This document shows positions 54,103 to 62,307 of a stretch of DNA of 64,000 bases, piece by piece; the stretch's first letter is position 1, and every line of letters begins with the position of its first letter. The notes under the pieces are model-generated. The model was given only the letters and a program-made list of their open reading frames with translations, was not told where the DNA came from and did no database searches. Source of the DNA: JANPCX01 sp966211815. GTDB taxonomy: Bacteria > Pseudomonadota > Gammaproteobacteria > Burkholderiales > Burkholderiaceae_C. The stretch covers positions 1-64,000 of the forward strand of contig CBIHOD010000015.1 of assembly GCA_966211815.1 (NCBI GenBank). The letters are read 5' to 3'. The position numbers and the translations under genes were made by a program.

Positions 54103-54489
54103 TGTCGAGGTCTCCTGTCGTTGTGGTTGGCCCGCCGCATCCGGCGGATCGCCGGCGGGCCGGCTTTTGTGGCGCGCTCGCCGTGGCCGGCCGCCCGGCG
54201 CCACTGTGTGGCTCGAAGCTGGCAATCAGCTGTCAAGCGCGGCCGGGCGCCAGGTTTTCTTGCTTTTAACCTTGTATCGTTAAATGATACGACGTTTCAT
54301 TATGTTTTGAGCGCAGGTGAGTTGGCCGCGATGCCCTGGGGCGGCAATCCGCCAAGGGGGCGACAGGCCGGCTCGTTCACAAGCTCTTCGCGCCTGGACT
54401 CCCGGGCTGGGCTACGAGCCATCGGCCGGCGACAAGGGCAGGGGTGGCCGCCGTGCGAGGCGCGGGTGGCGCAACCGCGGTAGCCGCGG
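54103..54489. other. 387-bp gene-free leader and promoter region of the citrate-lyase-like unit
   Basis: No gene is seen between phrB and the ATP-grasp gene, both on the minus strand. The leader contains a strong hairpin, GGCCCGCCG (54129-54137) with CGGCGGGCC (54153-54161), 27-60 bases before the start codon. Further up is an AT-rich stretch (54255-54310), unusual for this genome, that should hold the promoter. It includes the 17-bp dyad described separately. Short ORFs here lack family features. Confidence 0.6.
54274..54290. promoter_or_regulatory. 17-bp near-perfect dyad upstream of the citrate-lyase-like unit
   Basis: GTATCGTTAAATGATAC pairs at seven of eight positions around a central A. 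It lies in the only AT-rich segment of the region, about 172 bases before the start codon of the ATP-grasp gene. The size and symmetry suit a GntR, TetR or IclR-type repressor. No such regulator is adjacent, so the cognate protein is unknown. Confidence 0.5.
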
Positions 54490-55983
54490 TCACCCGGCCG
54501 CGCTGCGCGCCGGGACGTCGTTCCCCTTCACCACCGCGTAGCGCGCCAGCGTGCGCCGGCGCGCCTCGTCGTGCTGCACCAGCGGCGATGGATAGTCTTT
54601 GCCGAGCGCGACGCCGGCCGCGGCCAGGTCGACCGGCCGCGCCAGCCAAGGCGCGTGCAGTGCCTTGTCGGGCAGCCCGGCCAGCTGTGGCAGGTAGCGG
54701 CGGATGAACTTGCCCTGGGGGTCGAACTTCTCGCTCTGGCTGACCGGGTTGAAGATGCGGAAGTAGGGCTGGGCGTCGCAGCCGCTGGAAGAAGCCCACT
54801 GCCATCCGCCGTTGTTGGCGGCCAGGTCGAAGTCGATCAGCTTCTCGGCGAAGTAGCGTTCGCCCCAGCGCCAATCGATCCCGAGGTCTTTCACCAGGAA
54901 GCTCGCAACCACCATGCGCAGCCGGTTGTGCATGTACCCGGTCTGGTTGATCTGCGCCATCGCGGCGTCCACCAGCGGGTAGCCGGTGCGGCCCTCGCAC
55001 CAGGCGGCGAAGAGTTGTTCCGCGCGTGGCCCGGCCTCCCATTCGATGCGGTCGTATTCGGGCTTGAAGCTGCCGCCCACCACGTGCGGGTGGTGGTGCA
55101 GCACCTGGTGGTAGAAGTCGCGCCACACCAGTTCGGACAGCCACACCGCCGCGCCGCCCGAGCCTGCCTCGGCGCGTTCGAAGGCCAGCCGCGCGAGCTT
55201 GCGCACCGAAACCGTGCCGAAGCGCAGGTGCACCGAGAGGTAGCTCGGGCCCTTGACGGCCGGGAAGTCGCGGGCGCGGCCGTAGTCGTCGATGCGCTTG
55301 AGGAAATCGTCCAGCAGCGCCTGGGCCGGCGCCTCGCCGCCTTGCAGGCCGGCCCCCGCCGGGTTCGCCTCCTCGAAACCGATGTCCGCCAGCGAAGGCG
55401 GGCGCGCCGGCCAGCCGGGGGGCAGCGGCGCCAGCGCCCCGGCGTGGGCCCGTACCGGGTAGGCCTTCAGGTAGAACGGGTTCAACCGTTTCAGCCAGGC
55501 GTTCTTGTAGGGCGTGAAGACGCCGTAGGGCGAGCCCGCCTGCGTCATCACTTCGCCGCGTTCGAAGACGACGTGGTCCTTGACGCTGTGCCAGGCCACG
55601 CCTTGCGCGGCCAGCGCCCGCTGGACGTGGGCGTCGCGCGCCAGCGCGTCCGGATCATCGTCGTGGCTGGCGAACACCGCCCGCGCGCCGAGCCGCCGGG
55701 CCAGCCGCGGCACCTCGTCGCGCGCCGCGCCGTGCAGCACCAGCAAGCCCCCTGTCCCGTCCGGGGACGCGGCGCGCAAGGCCCCATCCAGCGCCAGCAC
55801 GCCCTGGTGGATGAAGGCCACCCGGCGGTCGCCCCGCGGCAGGCCGTCCAGGATGCCGGTGTCGAAGACGAAGGCGCAATGCACGCGGGCGGCCGCCTTC
55901 AGCGCGTGGAAGAGGGCGGCGTTGTCGTCCAGGCGCAAGTCGCGGCGCAGCCAGACCAGGGCGGAATCGAGGGGTTTTTCCAT
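54490..55983 (-). CDS. phrB: Deoxyribodipyrimidine photolyase (CPD photolyase)
   Basis: A 497-residue DNA photolyase that splits UV-induced pyrimidine dimers with light. The N-terminal alpha/beta antenna domain begins ALVWLRRDLRLDDNAALFHAL. The FAD domain contains YLSVHLRFGTVSVRKL, WLSELVWRDFYHQVLHHHPHV (in part), GRTGYPLVDAAMAQINQTGYMHNRLRM (in part) and the terminal FDLAANNGGWQWASSSGCDAQPYFRIFNP (in part). These are class I signatures. Its start is 58 bases from the divergent yqgE. Confidence 0.97.
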   Translation of the reverse strand: MEKPLDSALVWLRRDLRLDDNAALFHALKAAARVHCAFVFDTGILDGLPRGDRRVAFIHQGVLALDGALRAASPDGTGGLLVLHGAARDEVPRLARRLGARAVFASHDDDPDALARDAHVQRALAAQGVAWHSVKDHVVFERGEVMTQAGSPYGVFTPYKNAWLKRLNPFYLKAYPVRAHAGALAPLPPGWPARPPSLADIGFEEANPAGAGLQGGEAPAQALLDDFLKRIDDYGRARDFPAVKGPSYLSVHLRFGTVSVRKLARLAFERAEAGSGGAAVWLSELVWRDFYHQVLHHHPHVVGGSFKPEYDRIEWEAGPRAEQLFAAWCEGRTGYPLVDAAMAQINQTGYMHNRLRMVVASFLVKDLGIDWRWGERYFAEKLIDFDLAANNGGWQWASSSGCDAQPYFRIFNPVSQSEKFDPQGKFIRRYLPQLAGLPDKALHAPWLARPVDLAAAGVALGKDYPSPLVQHDEARRRTLARYAVVKGNDVPARSAAG

Positions 55984-56041
55984 GCCGGGGAGTTTGCCGC
56001 AGCGGCGTCCCGGGAAATGGGGGGTCGAATAAAATGGCGGA

Positions 56042-56620
56042 ATGGGCAGCACCCCGATCAACCTCACCAACCAATTCCTCATCGCGATGCCCGGGATGGG
56101 CGGGGACACCTTCGCCGGTGCGGTGATCTACCTGTGCGAGCACACCGAGAACGGGGCCCTCGGCCTGGTCATCAACAAGCCGATCGACATCAAGCTCCGG
56201 AACCTGTTCGAGAAGGTGGAGCTCACGCTGGACCGCGGCGACATCGCCGACAGCCCCGTCTTCTTCGGCGGCCCGGTGCAGACCGAGCGGGGCTTCGTGC
56301 TGCACGAGCGGCTGGACGAGGAAGGCGGCCACTACAGCTCGTCGCTGAAGATCCCCGGCGGCTTGGAGATGACCACCAGCAAGGACGTGCTGGAGGCGCT
56401 GTCCCACGGCGCGGGCCCCAGGCGCATCCTCGTCACGCTGGGCTACAGCGGCTGGGGCGCCGGCCAGCTGGAGGACGAGATGGGCCGCAACACCTGGATC
56501 AACGTCGACGCCGAGGCCGCGATCATCTTCGACACGCCGATCGACCAGCGCTACGACAAGGCGCTGTCGCTGCTGGGCATCGACGCGCGCATGCTCAGCT
56601 CCGGGGCGGGGCACGCATGA
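56042..56620 (+). CDS. yqgE: YqgE/AlgH family protein
   Basis: A 192-residue UPF0301 protein. It shows NLTNQFLIAMPGMGGDTFAG, YLCEHTENGALGLVINKP, FFGGPVQTERGFVLH and GYSGWGAGQLEDEMGRNTWI, all typical. Its molecular function is not established; AlgH influences alginate regulation in Pseudomonas. It is the first gene of yqgE-ruvX-pyrR-pyrB, and its stop overlaps the ruvX start. A TAAAAT hexamer at 56030-56035 lies just seven bases before the ATG and could be a -10 box for a nearly leaderless message. Confidence 0.94.
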   Translation: MGSTPINLTNQFLIAMPGMGGDTFAGAVIYLCEHTENGALGLVINKPIDIKLRNLFEKVELTLDRGDIADSPVFFGGPVQTERGFVLHERLDEEGGHYSSSLKIPGGLEMTTSKDVLEALSHGAGPRRILVTLGYSGWGAGQLEDEMGRNTWINVDAEAAIIFDTPIDQRYDKALSLLGIDARMLSSGAGHA

Positions 56621-57066
56621 TGGCGGCCGGTCCGCCACCCCCCGCCCAGCCCTCGGCCCGACCGCCCCTTCCCGATTCGCCGCAGTCTTTCCTGGCTTTC
56701 GATTTCGGCACGCGCCGCGTCGGCGTGGCCACCGGCAACGCCCTGCTGGGGCGGGCCCGGCCGCTGCGCACCGTCGCCGAGCAGGGCGACGCGCGCTTCC
56801 GGTCGATCGCCGCGTTGATCCAGGAATGGCAGCCGCAGGCCCTGGTGGTGGGCGTGCCCTTCCACCCCGACGGCGCCGGGCATGAAAACACGCTGCGGGC
56901 CCGCCGCTTCGCGCGCCAGCTGTTCGGCCGCTTCGGCCTGCCGGTGCACGAGGTGGACGAGCGCTACAGCACCACCGAGGCGCTGGCCGAGGGCGGCCGC
57001 GGCGCCGATGTCGACGCGGCGTCGGCCGCGATCATCCTGGACCAATTCCTGAGGAGCCTGCCATGA
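56617..57066 (+). CDS. ruvX: Holliday junction resolvase-like protein RuvX (YqgF)
   Basis: A 149-residue RNase H-fold nuclease thought to process pre-16S rRNA 5' ends. After a Pro-rich N terminus comes SFLAFDFGTRRVGVATGN (catalytic Asp), then LVVGVPFHPDGAG, and DERYSTTEA with the further acidic residues; the last Asp is in DAASAAIILDQFL. Both its start and its stop overlap the neighbouring genes as ATGA, so yqgE-ruvX-pyrR are translationally coupled. Confidence 0.94.
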   Translation: MMAAGPPPPAQPSARPPLPDSPQSFLAFDFGTRRVGVATGNALLGRARPLRTVAEQGDARFRSIAALIQEWQPQALVVGVPFHPDGAGHENTLRARRFARQLFGRFGLPVHEVDERYSTTEALAEGGRGADVDAASAAIILDQFLRSLP

Positions 57067-57569
57067 GCAGTTTGCTGTTGGACGCGGAAGCGCTTTACCA
57101 AGACCTGCTGGCCGGCGTGCGCGCCCTGTCGAAACCCCAGGCCGCCCTGGTGGGCATCTGGTCGGGGGGCGCCTGGCTGGCCGAACGTCTGCAGCGCGAC
57201 CTGCAACTGCCCGGCGAGGCCGGCGTGATCTCCAGCGCGCTGCACCGCGACGACTTCGGCTCGCGCGGCCTGAGCGCCCGCGCCGACCACACCCGGCTGC
57301 CCTTCGACGTCGAGGGGCGCGACATCATCCTCGTCGACGACGTGCTCTACACCGGCCGCACCATCCGCGCCGTCATCAACGAACTGTTTGACTTCGGCCG
57401 CCCCGCCAGCGTGGCGCTCGTGGTGCTGGTCGACCGCGGCGGCCGCGAGCTGCCCATCCACCCGGCCTACTCGGCGGCGCGCGTGACCGTGCCGCAGGGC
57501 CAGCGGCTGTCGCTGGCCCGCGAGGCCGGCAGCGGCCGATTCAGCTTCGACATCAAGGAAGGCGCCTGA
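57063..57569 (+). CDS. pyrR: PyrR-like uracil phosphoribosyltransferase / pyr operon regulator
   Basis: A 168-residue phosphoribosyltransferase-fold protein. The PRPP-binding loop is DIILVDDVLYTGRTIRAVINEL (in part), with GAWLAERLQRDL and VISSALHRDDF earlier. In Gram-positives PyrR controls pyr attenuation. In proteobacteria it sits, as here, directly before pyrB, and its regulatory action is less clear. I see no attenuator between pyrR and pyrB, which are only two bases apart. Confidence 0.93.
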   Translation: MSSLLLDAEALYQDLLAGVRALSKPQAALVGIWSGGAWLAERLQRDLQLPGEAGVISSALHRDDFGSRGLSARADHTRLPFDVEGRDIILVDDVLYTGRTIRAVINELFDFGRPASVALVVLVDRGGRELPIHPAYSAARVTVPQGQRLSLAREAGSGRFSFDIKEGA

Positions 57570-57571
57570 AC

Positions 57572-58534
57572 ATGCTGTCAAAACGCAACCCGCAGCTGAA
57601 CAGGCATGGCGAGCTGATCCACCTGCTGTCGATCGAGGGGCTGCCGCGCGCGGTGATCCACCAGATCCTCGACACCGCCGGCACCTTCCTCAGCGTCAAC
57701 GAGCGCGAGGTGAAGAAGGTCCCGCTGCTGCGCGGCAAGAGCATCTTCAACCTCTTCTTCGAGAACAGCACCCGCACCCGCACCACCTTCGAGATCGCGG
57801 CCAAGCGGCTCTCGGCCGACGTCATCAACCTGGACATCGCCCGCTCGTCGGCCGCCAAGGGCGAGAGCCTGCTCGACACCATCGCCAACCTGTCGGCCAT
57901 GCACGCCGACATGTTCGTCGTGCGCCACGGCGAGAGCGGCGCGCCCTACCTGATCGCGCAGCACTGCGCGCCCCACGTGCACGTGGTCAACGCCGGCGAC
58001 GGGCGGCACGCCCATCCGACGCAGGGGCTGCTCGACATGTACACGATCCGCCACTACAAGAAGGATTTCACACAGCTCAGCGTGGCCATCGTCGGCGACA
58101 TCGTGCATTCGCGCGTGGCCCGGTCCGACATCCACGCGCTGACCACGCTGGGCGTGCCGGACATCCGCGCGGTCGGCCCCAAGACCCTGGTCCCCGGCGA
58201 CCTGCGCGAGATGGGCGTGCGGGTGTGCCACGACATGGCCGAAGGCATCAAGGACGCCGACGTGGTCATCATGCTGCGCCTGCAGAACGAACGGATGAGC
58301 GGCGCGATGCTGCCCAGCGCGGGCGAGTTCTTCAAGAGCTACGGCCTGACGCCCGAGAAGCTCGCGCACGCCAAGCCCGACGCCATCGTCATGCACCCCG
58401 GCCCGATCAACCGCGGCGTGGAGATCGACTCCCAGGTGGCCGACGGCTCGCAGAGCGTGATCCTGCCCCAGGTGACTTTCGGCATCGCCGTGCGCATGGC
58501 GGTGATGTCCACCATTGCCGGGAACGAGGCTTGA
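57572..58534 (+). CDS. pyrB: Aspartate carbamoyltransferase catalytic subunit
   Basis: A 320-residue enzyme that joins carbamoyl phosphate and aspartate in pyrimidine synthesis. The carbamoyl-phosphate site is FENSTRTRTTFEIAAKRLSA, with later HAHPTQGLLDMYTI, SRVARSDIHAL and MHPGPINRGVEID. No pyrI regulatory gene follows. Instead the non-catalytic dihydroorotase homologue pyrC' lies downstream, as in the pseudomonad class A ATCase, where PyrC' is needed for the active dodecamer. Confidence 0.97.
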   Translation: MLSKRNPQLNRHGELIHLLSIEGLPRAVIHQILDTAGTFLSVNEREVKKVPLLRGKSIFNLFFENSTRTRTTFEIAAKRLSADVINLDIARSSAAKGESLLDTIANLSAMHADMFVVRHGESGAPYLIAQHCAPHVHVVNAGDGRHAHPTQGLLDMYTIRHYKKDFTQLSVAIVGDIVHSRVARSDIHALTTLGVPDIRAVGPKTLVPGDLREMGVRVCHDMAEGIKDADVVIMLRLQNERMSGAMLPSAGEFFKSYGLTPEKLAHAKPDAIVMHPGPINRGVEIDSQVADGSQSVILPQVTFGIAVRMAVMSTIAGNEA

Positions 58535-58548
58535 GCGGCGCGCGCCGA

Positions 58549-58766
58549 CCGTTCGGGCTGAGCTGGTCGAAGCCTTCCATGCCGGCCACCGCAGTTCCGA
58601 CAAACTGGATCGGCAGGGGCCTGTCGACAGGCTCAGGGCGAACGGCACGGTGGATGCTCGTTCCATTTGCCGTTCGGGCTGAGCCTGTCGAAGCCCTCCG
58701 GGCGGGCAGCCAAGGCTTCGGCAAACGGGATCGGCAAGGGCCCTTCGACGGGCTCATGGCGAACGG
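58549..58766. repeat. Two tandem 97-bp inverted-repeat units between pyrB and pyrC'
   Basis: Unit 1 (58549-58645) and unit 2 (58670-58766) have identical length. Each begins with CCGTTCGGGCTGAGC and ends with its inverted partner, CTCAGGGCGAACGG or CTCATGGCGAACGG. The two are 121 bases apart start to start and clearly share a common origin. Each can fold into a long imperfect hairpin. The arms belong to the same family as the cluster at 28599-28886. They interrupt an otherwise tightly packed operon. Confidence 0.9.
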
Positions 58767-58825
58767 AATCGGGAGTGACGATTCCCCCTTCGGTTTGGTT
58801 GCGGAATTTACAGAGGCCTGAACAC

Positions 58826-60145
58826 ATGAAACTGCTCATCAAGAACGGCCGACTGGTCGACCCCGCCTCCGGCCTGGACGCCGTCGGCGACCTGGCCGTC
58901 GCTGCTGGCCGCATCGTCTCCATCGGCAAGAGCCACCCCGACTTCTCGCCCCAGCGCACCATCGACGCCACCGGGCTGGTGGTGGCGCCCGGCCTCGTCG
59001 ATTTGGCCGCGCGGCTGCGCGAGCCCGGCTACGAGCACGAGGGCATGCTGGAAAGCGAGATGGCCGCGGCGGTGGCCGGCGGCGTCACCAGCCTGGTCTG
59101 CCCGCCCGACACCGATCCGCCGCTGGACGAGCCCGGCCTGGTCGAGATGCTCAAGTTCCGCGCCCGCAACCTGAACCAGGCGCGGCTGTACCCGTTGGGC
59201 GCGCTCACCCGCGGCCTGGCCGGCGACACGCTGACCGAGATGGCCGAGCTGACCGAGGCGGGCTGCGTCGGTTTCTCGCAGGCCGAGGCGCAGCTGGCCG
59301 ACACGCAGGTCATGCAGCGCGCGCTGCAGTACGCCTCCACCTTCGGCTACACCGTTTGGCTGCGCCCCCAGGACCCGCACCTGGGCAAGGGCGTGGCCGC
59401 CAGCGGCCCGCTGGCCACGCGCATGGGCCTGTCGGGCGTGCCGGTGATCGCCGAGACCATCGCCTTGCACACGCTGTTCGAGCTGATGCGCGTCACCGGC
59501 GCGCGCGTGCACCTGTGCCGCCTGAGCAGCGCCGCCGGCATCGAGCTGGTGCGCCGGGCCAAGGCCGAGGGCCTGCCGCTGACCTGCGACGTCAGCATCA
59601 ACCAGCTGCACCTCACCGACGCCGACATCGGCTACTTCAACGCCGACATGCGCGTGACGCCGGTGCTGCGCCAGCAGCGCGACCGCGACGCCATCCGCCA
59701 GGGCCTGGCGGACGGCACGGTGGACGCGCTGGTCAGCGACCACACGCCGGTCGACGAGGACGCCAAGAACCTGCCCTTCGCCGAGGCCGAGCCCGGCGCC
59801 ACCGGCCTGGAGCTGCTGCTGAGCCTGGCGCTGAAGTGGGGGCAGGAGCAGTCGCTGCCGCTGGCGCAGACGTTGGCCACCGTCACCAGCGCGCCGGTGC
59901 GGGTGCTGGGCGACGCGCTCGGCTCGCTCGGCAGCAGCACCGGCCGGTTGGTCGAAGGCGGCATCGCCGACCTGTGCCTGTTCGACCTGGATGCCCGCTG
60001 GGTGGTCCAGCCCGCCGAGCTGCTCAGCCAAGGCAAGCATTCGCCGTTCTCGGGCTACGAGCTGCCCGGCCGGGTGCGCTGCACCCTGGTGGCGGGGCAG
60101 GTGGCCTTCGAGCTGGGCGGTTCCGCGCCCCCGGCCGCTGGATGA
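58826..60145 (+). CDS. pyrC': Non-catalytic dihydroorotase homologue PyrC' (PyrX)
   Basis: A 439-residue amidohydrolase-fold protein. Active dihydroorotases bind zinc with DxHxHxRxPG; here the segment is VDLAARLREPG (D59, A61, R63), so both His are lost. The later SDHTPVDED is kept, but carbamylated-Lys and other metal sites are not evident. In Pseudomonas such PyrC' is enzymatically dead and scaffolds aspartate carbamoyltransferase. A true dihydroorotase must lie outside this window. The start ATG follows the repeat region. plsC overlaps its stop. Confidence 0.92.
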   Translation: MKLLIKNGRLVDPASGLDAVGDLAVAAGRIVSIGKSHPDFSPQRTIDATGLVVAPGLVDLAARLREPGYEHEGMLESEMAAAVAGGVTSLVCPPDTDPPLDEPGLVEMLKFRARNLNQARLYPLGALTRGLAGDTLTEMAELTEAGCVGFSQAEAQLADTQVMQRALQYASTFGYTVWLRPQDPHLGKGVAASGPLATRMGLSGVPVIAETIALHTLFELMRVTGARVHLCRLSSAAGIELVRRAKAEGLPLTCDVSINQLHLTDADIGYFNADMRVTPVLRQQRDRDAIRQGLADGTVDALVSDHTPVDEDAKNLPFAEAEPGATGLELLLSLALKWGQEQSLPLAQTLATVTSAPVRVLGDALGSLGSSTGRLVEGGIADLCLFDLDARWVVQPAELLSQGKHSPFSGYELPGRVRCTLVAGQVAFELGGSAPPAAG

Positions 60146-60891
60146 CGCGTTGGCCCAGGGCGCTGTGGCGCCTGCTGCGCGCGCTGCTCCACATCGCGCA
60201 GGCGGTCCTGCGATGCGCCTTCCTGTTCCCCTTCCTGGACGCGCCGGCCCGCCTGCTGCAGGTGCAGCGGTGGTGCGCAGGCATGCTGCGCTGCCTGGGC
60301 GTGTCCGTGGACGCGCGCGGCGCCGCCGTGCGGCCCGGGCCGGTGCTCGTCGTGGCCAACCACATTTCCTGGCTGGACATCCTGGCCCTCACCGCGGTGC
60401 ATCCGATGCGTTTCGTCTCCAAGGCCGACGTCAGGCGGTGGCCGGTGCTGGGCTGGTTGGTGGGCTGCGGAGGCACCTTGTTCATCGAACGCGAGAAAAA
60501 GCGCGACGCCCTGCGGGTGGTGCACCAGCTCGCCGAGGCGCTGAAGGCGGGCGGCGCGCTGGCCATCTTCCCGGAAGGCACCACCTCCGACGGCCACGGG
60601 CTGCTGCCCTTCCACGCCAACCTGCTGCAGGCGGCGATCGCCGCCGAGGCGCCGGTGCAGCCGGTCGCCTTGCGTTATTCGGACGCGCGATCGCCGGTCA
60701 GCGCCGCGGCGGCCTATGTCGGCGACACCACGTTGCTGGGTTCGCTCTGGCGCGTGGCGATGGCGTCGGGCTTGAAGGTGGACGCGCGCGTGCTCAGCCC
60801 GGAAGGCTCGCGCCACTTGGAGCGGCGCGCGTTGACCGAGCGCGTGCGGGCGCAGATCGGCGAGGCGCTGGGGCTGCCGCCCGGTCACTGA
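60142..60891 (+). CDS. plsC: 1-Acyl-sn-glycerol-3-phosphate acyltransferase
   Basis: A 249-residue membrane-associated acyltransferase that makes phosphatidic acid. It has an N-terminal hydrophobic helix (LLRALLHIAQAVLRCAFLFPF, in part), the catalytic NHxxxxD as NHISWLD (73-79), FIEREKKRDA, and FPEGTTSDGHGLLPF. Its start overlaps the pyrC' stop (ATGA). A terminator hairpin lies 14 bases after its stop, ending the unit that began at yqgE. Confidence 0.94.
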   Translation: MTRWPRALWRLLRALLHIAQAVLRCAFLFPFLDAPARLLQVQRWCAGMLRCLGVSVDARGAAVRPGPVLVVANHISWLDILALTAVHPMRFVSKADVRRWPVLGWLVGCGGTLFIEREKKRDALRVVHQLAEALKAGGALAIFPEGTTSDGHGLLPFHANLLQAAIAAEAPVQPVALRYSDARSPVSAAAAYVGDTTLLGSLWRVAMASGLKVDARVLSPEGSRHLERRALTERVRAQIGEALGLPPGH

Positions 60892-60905
60892 CGCTGGTCC
60901 CGAAT

Positions 60906-60936
60906 GAGAAACGCCGGCTGGCAACCGGCGTTTCTC
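60906..60936. terminator. Bidirectional hairpin between plsC and gpmA
   Basis: GAGAAACGCCGG (60906-60917) and CCGGCGTTTCTC (60925-60936) form a perfect 12-bp stem with a seven-base loop. The A-rich and T-rich ends of the stem give a U-rich tract in RNA from either strand. It lies between two convergent genes, as expected of a shared intrinsic terminator. Confidence 0.88.
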
Positions 60937-60957
60937 CTGCTGGCAGGCGGTGGCCGG

Positions 60958-61704
60958 TCAGCCCTTCTTGCCCTGGCTCGCGACCGCGGCCGCGGCCTTG
61001 GCGGCCGCTTCGGCATCGCCGAGGTAGTAGTGCTTGATCGGCTTGAGGTCGGCGTCCAGCTCGTAGACCAGCGGGATGCCGTTGGGGATGTTCAGGCCGA
61101 CGATGTCGTCGTCCGAGATGTTGTCCAGGTATTTCACCAGCGCCCGGATGCTGTTGCCGTGGGCCGCGACCACCAGCCGCTTGCCAGCGCGGATGGCCGG
61201 GGCCAGCTCTTCGTTCCACAGCGGGAGCACGCGGGCGACGGTGTCCTTCAGGCATTCGGTCAGCGGCACGTCCTGCGGCTTGAGCTGGGCGTAGCGCGGG
61301 TCCTGGCGCTCGCTGCGCTTGTCGGTCGCCTCCAGGGCGGGGGGCGGCGTGTCGTAGCTGCGGCGCCAGACCAGCACCTGCTCGTCGCCGTACTGCTTGG
61401 CAGTCTCGGCCTTGTTCAGGCCCTGCAGCGCGCCGTAGTGGCGCTCGTTGAGCTGCCAGCGCTTTTGCACCGGCAGCCAGGTGCGGTCCATGGAGTCCAG
61501 GCAGTGCCACAGCGTCCAGATCGCGCGCTTGAGGACGGAGGTGTAGGCCACGTCGAATTCATAGCCGGCTTCCTTGAGCAACCGGCCCGACTGCTTGGCT
61601 TGCTCGACGCCCAGCGGCGTCAGCTCGACGTCGGTCCACCCGGTGAAGCGGTTTTCCAGGTTCCAGGTGGATTCGCCGTGGCGGATCAGGACAAGTTTGT
61701 GCAT
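60958..61704 (-). CDS. gpmA: 2,3-Bisphosphoglycerate-dependent phosphoglycerate mutase
   Basis: A 248-residue glycolytic mutase that interconverts 3- and 2-phosphoglycerate. The phospho-His is in LIRHGESTWN (H9). ENRFTGWTDVELTPLG, LNERHYGALQGLNK and VAAHGNSIRALVKYLD (second active-site His) follow. It ends in a short Ala/Lys-rich tail. Convergent with plsC across a terminator hairpin and divergent from the membrane rhodanese gene. Confidence 0.97.
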   Translation of the reverse strand: MHKLVLIRHGESTWNLENRFTGWTDVELTPLGVEQAKQSGRLLKEAGYEFDVAYTSVLKRAIWTLWHCLDSMDRTWLPVQKRWQLNERHYGALQGLNKAETAKQYGDEQVLVWRRSYDTPPPALEATDKRSERQDPRYAQLKPQDVPLTECLKDTVARVLPLWNEELAPAIRAGKRLVVAAHGNSIRALVKYLDNISDDDIVGLNIPNGIPLVYELDADLKPIKHYYLGDAEAAAKAAAAVASQGKKG

Positions 61705-61817
61705 GGTGTGGGTTCGTCTGGGATGGGGTGAAGGGCGGCGCGGCCTGGGCCGCGGCAAGACCCCTGCGGGCGAGCGGGGGAAGGCCCGCCGAGCGTGGGG
61801 TGCGCGGTCGCGAATTC

Positions 61818-61823
61818 TATAAT
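61818..61823 (+). promoter_or_regulatory. Consensus -10 box upstream of the membrane rhodanese gene
   Basis: TATAAT lies 45 bases before the rhodanese GTG in the divergent gap with gpmA. Its surroundings (GAATTCTATAATCC) are the only AT-rich stretch there. No clear -35 box is visible at the usual distance, so activity may need an activator or an imperfect box. Confidence 0.5.
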
Positions 61824-61867
61824 CCGCCCTTCGGCCGGGATGTTCCGGCGCGCCCTGGATCGCCTAC

Positions 61868-62284
61868 GTGGACAAGTTCATTCTCGACAATTACCTGCTG
61901 ATCCTGCTGGCCCTCGTGTCCGGCGGCTTGCTGTTCTGGCCCACGCTGCGGCGCCAGGGCGGCGGCAAGGTGAACGCGACCGAGGCGGTGCGGCTCATCA
62001 ACCGCGAGAAGGCCGTGCTCATCGACGTGAGCGAGCCGCAGGAATACGCGCAAGGCCACGCGGGCGGCGCCAGGAACATCCCCTTCGGCAGCCTCGACGC
62101 CGCTTCGAAGGACCTGCCCAAGAACAAGGCGCTGCCCGTGGTGGTGCTGTGCCCGACGGGCGCCCGGGCCGGCCGCGCGGTGTCGGCGCTGAAGAGGCTC
62201 GGCTTCGAGAACGCCACCGCCCTGGCCGGCGGCACCTCGGCCTGGCGCGAGGCCAGCCTGCCGATCGAGAAAACCGCCGATTGA
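61868..62284 (+). CDS. Membrane-anchored rhodanese (YibN-like)
   Basis: A 138-residue protein read from GTG. It has one N-terminal membrane helix (about 8-26, NYLLILLALVSGGLLFWPT) and a rhodanese domain with the active loop CPTGAR (C95-R100), after LIDVSEPQEYAQGHAGGARN. Such YibN-like proteins lie beside grxC-secB-gpsA in many proteobacteria, as here. Sulfurtransferase or membrane-protein biogenesis roles have been suggested for the family; the sequence does not decide. Confidence 0.92.
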   Translation: MDKFILDNYLLILLALVSGGLLFWPTLRRQGGGKVNATEAVRLINREKAVLIDVSEPQEYAQGHAGGARNIPFGSLDAASKDLPKNKALPVVVLCPTGARAGRAVSALKRLGFENATALAGGTSAWREASLPIEKTAD

Positions 62285-62307
62285 CCCGAACGCAGGAGCC
62301 CCCAGCC

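Noticed and set aside
54153..54168. Rightward intrinsic terminator (GC stem then CTTTT)
   Set aside because: No plus-strand gene ends near it. It lies in the 5' leader of a leftward unit, so a leader structure is more likely.
57569..57575. PyrR-dependent attenuator before pyrB
   Set aside because: Only two bases separate pyrR and pyrB, and I see no terminator/antiterminator structure upstream of pyrR, where the genes overlap.
58549..58766. Insertion sequence or MITE with terminal inverted repeats
   Set aside because: The arms are inverted, but there is no target-site duplication that I can see, no transposase, and the same arms occur singly elsewhere. A REP/BIME-type element fits better.
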